Assembly: GCA_036397975.1 (NCBI GenBank)
Contig: DASWHW010000072.1
Location: 1 to 38,731 of the forward strand
Direction of reading: 5' to 3'
Length of the DNA stretch: 38,731 nucleotides
Source of the DNA: SZUA-287 sp036397975
Lineage (GTDB): Bacteria; Bacteroidota; Ignavibacteria; UBA10030; UBA6906
Shown here: positions 33,801-38,731 of the stretch, one piece after another
Numbering within the stretch: the first letter of the stretch is position 1
Layout of the letters: every line of letters begins with the position of its first letter
The notes under the pieces: generated by a model
Databases searched by the model: none
What the model was told of the DNA's origin: nothing
Seen by the model: the letters and a program-made list of their open reading frames with translations, nothing else
Made by a program: the position numbers and the translations under genes

Positions 33801-34613
33801 CTTTTTCAGCTGTTTGATATTTTCCTCTGCAACAGGGGCATCCTTGCTGAGGAGAATCTCTCCTGTCTTCTTATCAATCACGTCGCTACAAATAACTCGG
33901 CCGATGTAGTCCGCTAGATTGACCTTGCCGACTTCAATTTCTTCGACGAGATTGAATAACTGAAGAATTTCATCGTCGGATGAATATCCGAGAGCACGTA
34001 GGAGTGTTGTGACAGGGAACTTCTTCTTCCTGTCGATGTACGCGTACATGATGTTGTTGATATCGGTGGTAAACTCTACCCAAGAACCACGGAAGGGAAT
34101 AATACGAGCAGAGAAAATTGGCGTCCCGTTTGGATGAATCGACTCGCTAAAGAAAACCCCCGGCGATCGGTGCAATTGGCTGACAACAACACGCTCAGCA
34201 CCGTTAATGATGAAGGTTCCCCGGTGTGTCATGGTGGGAAGATTGCCGAGATACACATCCTGTTCAATCGTGTTGATATACGACTTGCCATCCTCGGCTT
34301 TTTGAGAAAGACGGAGCTTCGCCTTAATGGGAACTGCGAAAGTCAGGCCACGCTCTTCGCACTCCAGAACGGTGTACTTGGGTTTTTCAACGTAATACTC
34401 GACGAACTCTAAAAGGAAGTTTTCCCGTGCATCGGTAATGGGGAAGTTCATCTTGAACACGGCCTGGAGACCCTTGTTCTTCCGACGGCCCGAGGAACCA
34501 TCCCGTTGGAGGAACGCCTCCCACGACTCAAGCTGTACATTTAACAAATCCGGCGCATCAATCAGCGACGGAATCTTCCCAAAGGAAATCCTACCATTGG
34601 ATTGGTTCTTCAA
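30849..34613 (-). CDS. rpoB: RNA polymerase beta subunit
   Basis: A 1254-residue subunit forming half of the catalytic cleft and the rifampicin pocket. The pocket region at 450-481 reads [12 protein letters not shown], then [15 protein letters not shown]; by alignment to the E. coli motif D459 equals D516, S474 equals S531, and N469 replaces H526. The C-terminal [15 protein letters not shown] and [20 protein letters not shown] are conserved. The start is TTG at 34613, with AGGAGAGG about five bases upstream. It follows rplL after a structured 190-base gap. Confidence 0.98.
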   Translation of the reverse strand: [1254 protein letters not shown]

Positions 34614-34701
34614 AAGTACCTCTCCTTCATCTTGTATTGGAGAGATGTCGCGATTCGATGATCAGCGAACGATCTCTCAACAGTTTCTTTTCAAAATAGT
34701 G

Positions 34702-34743
34702 AGCCGATAAAAGGAATTCATTGTGGAACCCTGCTTATCGGCT
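34702..34743 (-). promoter_or_regulatory. Long-stem hairpin in the rplL-rpoB gap
   Basis: AGCCGATAA (34743-34735) pairs perfectly with TTATCGGCT (34710-34702) around a 24-base loop, followed by CACTATTTTG. It lies where E. coli has a partial terminator and an RNase III site between rplL and rpoB, so a similar role in lowering or processing rpoBC mRNA is plausible. Confidence 0.55.
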
Positions 34744-34761
34744 GGAACGCCAGACACCTCG

Positions 34762-34778
34762 CCCCTCGGAATGAGGGG
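34762..34778 (-). promoter_or_regulatory. Second hairpin in the rplL-rpoB gap
   Basis: CCCCTC (34778-34773) pairs with GAGGGG (34767-34762) over six GC-rich pairs with a 5-base loop, about 25 bases after the rplL stop. No T tract follows, so a role in mRNA end protection or processing is more likely than termination. Confidence 0.45.
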
Positions 34779-34803
34779 ACAACGTATCGAATACCCTGCG
34801 ATG

Positions 34804-35184
34804 TTATGTCAGCTCGACTTTTGCTCCGGCCTCTTCTAATTCCTTCTTGAGCTTCTCGGCGTCGGCTTTGGAGATTCCCTCCTTCACTGGTTTGGGGGCA
34901 CCATCAACGAGGTCTTTTGCTTCCTTCAAACCAAGTGAGGTAGCAGCACGAACGACCTTAATGACATTGATTTTCTGAGCACCGGCCTCTTTCAGCAGAA
35001 CCGTGAATTCAGTCTTTTCCTCGGCAGCCTGAGCGGCTCCGCCTGCGGCCGGCATTGCGCCCGCCATCATCATCGGCGCTGCGGCAGTCACGCCAAATTT
35101 TTCTTCCAAAGCTTTCTTCAGCTCAACGGCTTCCAGAAGCGAAAGCTTTTCAATTTTTTCTACAATTTCTGCTACTGCGGACAT
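34804..35184 (-). CDS. rplL: Ribosomal protein L7/L12
   Basis: A 126-residue stalk protein that recruits translational GTPases. It has an N-terminal dimerisation domain (VAEIVEKIEKLSLLEAVELKKALEEKFGV), an Ala/Met/Gly hinge (about 35-55) and the globular C-terminal domain (EFTVLLKEAGAQKINVIKVVR, LGLKEAKDLVDGAPKPVKEG). ATG at 35184 has AGGAG upstream. The open frame extends 27 codons further, but that part runs into the rplJ end and lacks family support. Confidence 0.99.
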   Translation of the reverse strand: MSAVAEIVEKIEKLSLLEAVELKKALEEKFGVTAAAPMMMAGAMPAAGGAAQAAEEKTEFTVLLKEAGAQKINVIKVVRAATSLGLKEAKDLVDGAPKPVKEGISKADAEKLKKELEEAGAKVELT

Positions 35185-35227
35185 TTGTTTCTCCTTTAGG
35201 ATGAAATTAATAACAATCGCGGCGCTG

Positions 35228-35749
35228 CTAGGCAGCTTTTTTCTTTTCAATTTCTCCGAAAACACTGACCAGGTCTCGCATCACCGCATTCAGAACGGTT
35301 GGAACACCGGCCAGTGGCGACTGGATACTTCCAACAATCCCTGCCATAAGGTCTTTGCGGCCTGGGATACTTGCAATCTCGGCAAGCTTTGAACCCTCGT
35401 AGTACTGTTTCTCAACGAGGCACGCCTTCAGAGAGAGCTTTTTGTGCTTTTGGGAAAATTTCTGAATAATCTTCGCTGGCGCAACCGGATCCTCATTGGC
35501 AAAAGCGACAGCGGTCGGTCCGACAAGAACATCAAACACCTTGTCATATCCACCCGCAGCCTCCATGGCCTTTTGGATAAGAGTGTTCTTCACGACCTTG
35601 TAGTCGATCCCGGATTTATGAAAGTCGCGACGAAGTTCCGTCACTTCTTCAACTGTTAATCCGGTAAAGTCTGTGAAGAACATTCCTTTTGCTCGGCCAA
35701 GCTGGTCGGAGACACTCGAAATGATTTCCTCTTTTTCAGAACGTTTCAT
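35228..35749 (-). CDS. rplJ: Ribosomal protein L10
   Basis: A 173-residue protein that anchors the L7/L12 stalk to 23S rRNA. It begins MKRSEKEEIISSVSDQLGRAKGMFF and has GLTVEEVTELRRDFHKSGIDYKVVKNTL-type sequence in the RNA-binding domain. The C-terminal helix binds L12. ATG at 35749 with GGGAGG upstream. The 107-base leader is structured, as expected where L10 or L10-L12 represses its own mRNA. Confidence 0.98.
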   Translation of the reverse strand: MKRSEKEEIISSVSDQLGRAKGMFFTDFTGLTVEEVTELRRDFHKSGIDYKVVKNTLIQKAMEAAGGYDKVFDVLVGPTAVAFANEDPVAPAKIIQKFSQKHKKLSLKACLVEKQYYEGSKLAEIASIPGRKDLMAGIVGSIQSPLAGVPTVLNAVMRDLVSVFGEIEKKKAA

Positions 35750-35753
35750 TCTA

Positions 35754-35815
35754 CCTCCCTACGAATCGTAGGATGTGGGTCTCGAGAGAAGCCCCGGTCA
35801 ACTTTCGTTGCCGGG
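35754..35815 (-). promoter_or_regulatory. Candidate L10 leader structures before rplJ
   Basis: Two elements lie in the rplA-rplJ gap. At 35815-35793, CCCGG-CAAC-GAAA-GTTG-A-CCGGG forms a 9-bp stem with a GAAA (GNRA) tetraloop and one bulged A. At 35772-35758, CCTAC-GATTC-GTAGG forms a hairpin touching the rplJ SD (GGAGG, 35758-35754). Position and shape fit an autoregulatory L10 leader, but I could not match the known kink-turn by eye. Confidence 0.5.
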
Positions 35816-35856
35816 CAAGAGACACATTAATGATGATTAGTGAGTGCGTAAAATCT

Positions 35857-36552
35857 TCAGTGCGCCGCAACCTGATTGCGGTCAATCTTCACTCCCGGCC
35901 CCATGGTGCTGGAAAGTGTAATACTCTTTATATAGGTGCCTTTGGCTGTCGCCGGACGAAGTTTCGCGACAGTATTCAAGAATGCGTGAATATTGTCGGA
36001 TAGCTGCTTTGATTCGAAGTTCGCCTTCCCAATTGAGGCATGGAGTATCCCCGCCTTATCAACACGGAATTCTATTTTCCCCGCCTTCACTTCTTTTACC
36101 GCCTTCGCGACATCGGGTGTGACTGTTCCGCTTTTTGGATTCGGCATAAGACCGCGTGGACCGAGGATCTTTCCGAGCTTTCCTACTTCCATCATAACAT
36201 CAGGAGTGGCGATAATGACATCAATGTCAGCCCAACCACCCTGGATTTTCTGTACATACTCCTGAAGTCCTGCATGATCTGCCCCGGCAGCTTTCGCCTC
36301 TTCGTCTTTTGGCGGCTTCGCAAGAACGAGGACGCGCACTTCCTTTCCTGCGCCATGAGGTAGAGCGACGGTACCACGAATCGCTTGATCAGCCTTCTTC
36401 GGATCGACGCCGAGACGCACAGCAATATCCACAGACTCGACGAACTTCGCTGTCGCGCTTTCCTTTACTTTGGTGATCGCTTCGTCAATAGAATAGTCTT
36501 TTTTCAGCTCAACCTTTGCCGCGCTTGCTTTGTACCTCTTGCTGAAATGCAT
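35857..36552 (-). CDS. rplA: Ribosomal protein L1
   Basis: A 231-residue protein of the L1 stalk, which moves E-site tRNA. It has the split domain I and inserted domain II (KVRVLVLAKPPKDEEAKAAGAD-like region, GKLGKILGPRGLMPNPKSGT, GKIEFRVDKAGILHASIG). Length is typical. ATG at 36552 with AGGAG upstream. In other bacteria L1 represses the rplK-rplA pair; here only a weak 4-bp hairpin is visible in the 59-base gap. Confidence 0.98.
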   Translation of the reverse strand: MHFSKRYKASAAKVELKKDYSIDEAITKVKESATAKFVESVDIAVRLGVDPKKADQAIRGTVALPHGAGKEVRVLVLAKPPKDEEAKAAGADHAGLQEYVQKIQGGWADIDVIIATPDVMMEVGKLGKILGPRGLMPNPKSGTVTPDVAKAVKEVKAGKIEFRVDKAGILHASIGKANFESKQLSDNIHAFLNTVAKLRPATAKGTYIKSITLSSTMGPGVKIDRNQVAAH

Positions 36553-36611
36553 TTCTTTCTCCTGTGGTTCTAATGTCCAAGCCGGACTCCCACGTTACGT
36601 TTGTTGTTTGT

Positions 36612-37034
36612 TCAACCTTCGACTGTGATGCCCATGCTTCGTGCTGTTCCTGCAACCATCGTCATCGCTGCTTCAATGTCATTTGCGTTCAAGTCCGGCA
36701 TTTTCAATTGTGCGATCTCACGAACCTGTTGCGATGTAACTTTCCCTACCTTGTTTCGATTTGGTTCTCCCGATCCCTTGTCCAGTTTCGCAGCTTTCAC
36801 TAAAAGTGTTGCCGCCGGAGGTGTCTTCGTAATAAATGTGAAGGACTTGTCTGAGAAAACGGTAATCACCACCGGGATCACCATGCCCGGTTGCGTCTGC
36901 GTTTTCGCATTGAACTGCTTGCAGAACTCCATAATATTGACACCCTTCTGACCGAGGGCAGGTCCGACAGGTGGCGCTGGATTTGCCTGGCCAGCAGGAA
37001 TCTGGAGCTTAATGAATCCTGTTACTTTTTTCAT
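36612..37034 (-). CDS. rplK: Ribosomal protein L11
   Basis: A 140-residue protein of the GTPase-associated centre. It has the Pro-rich N-terminal domain (IKLQIPAGQANPAPPVGPALGQKGVN), FCKQFNAKTQ and the rRNA-binding C-terminal domain (VGKVTSQQVREIAQLKMPDLNA). L11 is needed for RelA-type stringent signalling in bacteria that have it. ATG at 37034 with AGGAG upstream, 26 bases after nusG. Confidence 0.99.
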   Translation of the reverse strand: MKKVTGFIKLQIPAGQANPAPPVGPALGQKGVNIMEFCKQFNAKTQTQPGMVIPVVITVFSDKSFTFITKTPPAATLLVKAAKLDKGSGEPNRNKVGKVTSQQVREIAQLKMPDLNANDIEAAMTMVAGTARSMGITVEG

Positions 37035-37060
37035 GACTCTCCTTTACAATCTATCGAACG

Positions 37061-37594
37061 TTACTTTTCTTCTTCCACCTGGCTGAAATCCAATTCGACC
37101 GGGGTCTTGCGTCCAAAAATGGAAACCATCACTTTCAGCTTCATCTTCTCTTCACTCACCTCCTGCACAAACCCAGTAAAATTATTGAACGGGCCATCGG
37201 TCACTTTCACAGCATCGCCAACTTTGAAAGGCACTTCGATCACTTCCACTTCGCGCTTCTCTTCAATCTTGCCGATCAGTTTTCGAACTTCCGCCGGTTG
37301 TAACGGCGCTGGTTCGTTTTTCGGTCCAACAAAACTGATCACCGACGGTGTATTCAGGATTAGGTGCGTGACGGTTTTATCGAGATCAGCCTCGATAAGA
37401 ATATAGCCAGGAAAGAACGTGCGGGTCTTGCTTCTCTTCTTTCCGTCTTTTACCTCGAATACTTTTTCCGACGGAACAATCACGGACGACACCTTCTCCA
37501 CGAGACCAGCTTGCACAATTTCGTTCTCGATATAGGCTTTCACCTTATTTTCGTGACCGGAGTATGTCCGGAGCACATACCATTTCTTTTCCAA
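37061..37594 (-). CDS. nusG: Transcription termination/antitermination factor NusG
   Basis: A 177-residue RNA polymerase-associated factor. The NGN domain (1-~115: KKWYVLRTYSGHENKVK, RTFFPGYILIEADL) binds polymerase. The C-terminal KOW domain (~125-175: VGDAVKVTDGPFNNFTGFV) binds S10 or Rho. The start is TTG at 37594 with GAGG five bases upstream; the frame begins MEKKWYV as in relatives. It follows secE by 11 bases. Confidence 0.98.
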   Translation of the reverse strand: MEKKWYVLRTYSGHENKVKAYIENEIVQAGLVEKVSSVIVPSEKVFEVKDGKKRSKTRTFFPGYILIEADLDKTVTHLILNTPSVISFVGPKNEPAPLQPAEVRKLIGKIEEKREVEVIEVPFKVGDAVKVTDGPFNNFTGFVQEVSEEKMKLKVMVSIFGRKTPVELDFSQVEEEK

Positions 37595-37605
37595 GGCGTC
37601 CTCGC

Positions 37606-37797
37606 TTAGAGCTGTTCAATGAGCCAGCGCAAAGCGCCGTCGACAATCGTGTCGGAGACATAAACAAAAATGGAGATGAGTACGCATGCGATAAGGACGA
37701 TGACTGTCGAACTGCGGAGTTCCTCCTTCTTGGGCCACGTCACCTTACCCATTTCCTTGACGATGTCTGTAAAAAACGCAATGATCTTTTCTTTCAT
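37606..37797 (-). CDS. secE: Protein translocase subunit SecE
   Basis: A 63-residue single-span inner-membrane protein that clamps SecY. It shows the amphipathic helix with KEMGKVTWPKKEEL and one transmembrane segment (about 31-48, VIVLIACVLISIFVYVSD). Short form, as in most non-enteric bacteria. ATG at 37797. Located between tRNA-Trp and nusG, its classic position. Confidence 0.98.
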   Translation of the reverse strand: MKEKIIAFFTDIVKEMGKVTWPKKEELRSSTVIVLIACVLISIFVYVSDTIVDGALRWLIEQL

Positions 37798-37852
37798 AAT
37801 CCTTCGTATCCACTAGTGTATTTGTTGGACCTTCGATCCCTTGGCCCGTCAG

Positions 37853-37926
37853 CACGTCAGGAGGGACTTGAACCCCCAACCTGCGGTTTTGGAGACCGCT
37901 GCTCTAGCCAATTGAGCTACTGACGT
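37853..37926 (-). tRNA. tRNA-Trp (anticodon CCA)
   Basis: Minus-strand cloverleaf with acceptor stem ACGTCAG/CTGACGT, discriminator G, and anticodon stem GCGGT/ACCGC around loop CTCCAAA (anticodon CCA). The T arm reads GGGGGTTCAAGTCCC. CCA end not encoded. It lies between rpmG and secE, the usual trpT location. Confidence 0.98.
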
Positions 37927-37977
37927 ATCGAACATCTGTGTCGAAGCGGAGAGTCGCGTGGCGGCCAACGCCTTCGG

Positions 37978-38127
37978 TTACTTCGTCTCCTTGTGGGAGG
38001 TGTGCTTGCTGCACCACCGGCAGAACTTTTTGTATTCAACACGACCGGTCTGTTTTTTCTTATTCTTGGTCGTCGAGTAGTTCCTGCGTTTGCAGTCCGT
38101 ACATTCCAAAGTGATAATGTCTCGCAC
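37978..38127 (-). CDS. rpmG: Ribosomal protein L33, zinc form
   Basis: A 49-residue protein starting at GTG 38127 (MRDIITLECTDCKRRNY...), with AGGGAG upstream. The zinc ribbon is intact: C9-x2-C12 and C36-x2-C39. L33 sits near the E site of the large subunit. The gene is placed between tRNA-Thr(GGU) and tRNA-Trp, exactly where many bacteria keep a second EF-Tu gene. Confidence 0.96.
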   Translation of the reverse strand: MRDIITLECTDCKRRNYSTTKNKKKQTGRVEYKKFCRWCSKHTSHKETK

Positions 38128-38169
38128 GGGAGATCTCCCTATCTAGGAAAATTGTTTTTTTGTGTGTCG

Positions 38170-38242
<73 letters not shown>

Positions 38243-38268
38243 GGTAACTTCAGCTTTTGTCAACAGTG

Positions 38269-38341
38269 AGCGGGAGACGGGACTCGAACCCGCGACCAAC
38301 AGCTTGGAAGGCTGTGACTCTACCAACTGAGTTACTCCCGC
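38269..38341 (-). tRNA. tRNA-Gly (anticodon UCC)
   Basis: Minus-strand cloverleaf with acceptor GCGGGAG/CTCCCGC, discriminator T, and anticodon stem ACAGC/GCTGT with loop CTTCCAA (anticodon TCC). T arm GCGGGTTCGAGTCCCGT. No encoded CCA. Confidence 0.98.
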
Positions 38342-38344
38342 ATG

Positions 38345-38427
38345 TGGGCAGGGGAGGATTCGAACCTCCGAAGGCCGAAGCCGACAGATTTACAGTCTGT
38401 TGCGTTTGACCGCTTCGCTACCTGCCC
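38345..38427 (-). tRNA. tRNA-Tyr (anticodon GUA)
   Basis: Minus-strand class II tRNA with acceptor GGGCAGG/CCTGCCC, discriminator A, anticodon loop CTGTAAA (anticodon GTA), and the long variable arm (CGGCTTCGGCCTTC region) expected for bacterial tRNA-Tyr. No encoded CCA. Confidence 0.98.
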
Positions 38428-38485
38428 AGCGATGCTCGTCATACCCATCTCGAATTTTTCAGACGACTCCGGCCAGAACGCATTG

Positions 38486-38558
38486 AGCTGGCGATGGGAC
38501 TCGAACCCGCAACCTGCTGATTACAAATCAGCTGCTCTACCAATTGAGCTACGCCAGC
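38486..38558 (-). tRNA. tRNA-Thr (anticodon UGU)
   Basis: Minus-strand cloverleaf with acceptor GCTGGCG/CGCCAGC, discriminator T, and anticodon stem GCTGA/TCAGC with loop TTTGTAA (anticodon TGT). T arm GCGGGTTCGAGTCCCAT. No encoded CCA. First tRNA after the cluster promoter. Confidence 0.98.
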
Positions 38559-38647
38559 GCGAGATACTACAGCCCCCACCTGCTTTCCCCGGTGCGATTA
38601 CATTATTGCCGAACAAAAAGGGACCCGACTTGAGAGTTGAGCAGATA

Positions 38648-38675
38648 AATATAACAAAATAGGGGAAATAGTCAA
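38648..38675 (-). promoter_or_regulatory. Promoter of the tRNA-rpmG-secE-nusG unit
   Basis: The minus strand carries TTGACT (38675-38670), a 16-base spacer and TATATT (38653-38648): 5/6 and 5/6 matches. Transcription would begin near 38641, about 80 bases before tRNA-Thr(UGU). No other gene is visible between 38559 and the right edge. Confidence 0.7.
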
Positions 38676-38731
38676 CGGGAAAGGCATGATTTTTGGTTTC
38701 CACCGACTTGTAAAATTATCTACCGCTGTAA

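Noticed and set aside
35185..35265. A 27-residue N-terminal extension of L7/L12.
   Set aside because: It overlaps the rplJ 3' end; ATG 35184 has AGGAG and yields the family length.
36575..36587. GTCC/GGAC hairpin between rplK and rplA as an L1 regulatory site.
   Set aside because: Only 4 bp, no match to the known L1-binding internal loop seen by eye.
38250..38256. TTGACA on the minus strand between tRNA-Gly and tRNA-Thr(GGU).
   Set aside because: The -10 at 17-base spacing would be TTGCGT inside the tRNA; not a credible promoter.
38521..38703. A 60-codon minus-strand frame at the right end.
   Set aside because: It overlaps the promoter and tRNA-Thr(UGU) and its translation resembles no family.

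Overview
The window is one strand of a bacterial chromosome: every gene I can support lies on the minus strand, so the biological order runs from the right edge (38.7 kb) to the left edge. Gene order, the outer-membrane TonB-dependent receptor with a carboxypeptidase-regulatory-like N-terminal domain, and tRNA genes without encoded CCA point to the Bacteroidota/Chlorobiota/Ignavibacteriota (FCB) assemblage. Near-consensus sigma70 promoters (TTGACA, 16-17 bp, TATATT) and frequent strong Shine-Dalgarno (SD) sequences fit a Chlorobi/Ignavibacteria-like relative better than a typical Bacteroides or Flavobacterium. This placement is inference; no rRNA is present to settle it.

Layout in transcription order. 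(1) 38.7-37.6 kb: a promoter, tRNA-Thr(UGU), tRNA-Tyr, tRNA-Gly, tRNA-Thr(GGU), rpmG, tRNA-Trp, secE. (2) 37.6-26.5 kb: nusG, rplK, rplA, rplJ, rplL, rpoB, rpoC. (3) 26.5-22.2 kb: a promoter, then the str group rpsL, rpsG, fusA, tuf, closed by an intrinsic-terminator-like hairpin. (4) 22.1-6.7 kb: the S10, spc and alpha groups fused without a break (rpsJ to rplQ), including secY, map, infA, rpmJ and rpoA, with tRNA-Gln(UUG) inserted between rplR and rpsE. A terminator whose loop holds the rplQ stop codon ends the run. (5) 6.6-3.2 kb: engB (ribosome-assembly GTPase), a class V aminotransferase and serA; the last two overlap by ATGA and look like a serine-biosynthesis pair. (6) 3.2-1 kb: a 457-base regulatory gap and a TonB-dependent receptor that runs off the left edge.

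Together the genes build the ribosome and RNA polymerase, supply elongation and initiation factors, process N-termini (map) and form the core translocon (secY, secE). The receptor is the only clearly accessory gene.

I found no undescribed multi-gene system; the content is core machinery. What deserves a second look is RNA-level structure: stem-loops at tuf/rpsJ, rpoB/rpoC, rplL/rpoB, before rplJ and at the rplQ stop; a tRNA buried in the spc transcript; rpmG in the usual tufB slot; TTG or GTG starts in 11 of 47 protein genes; Asn at the RpoB position matching E. coli His526; and a complex leader upstream of the receptor.
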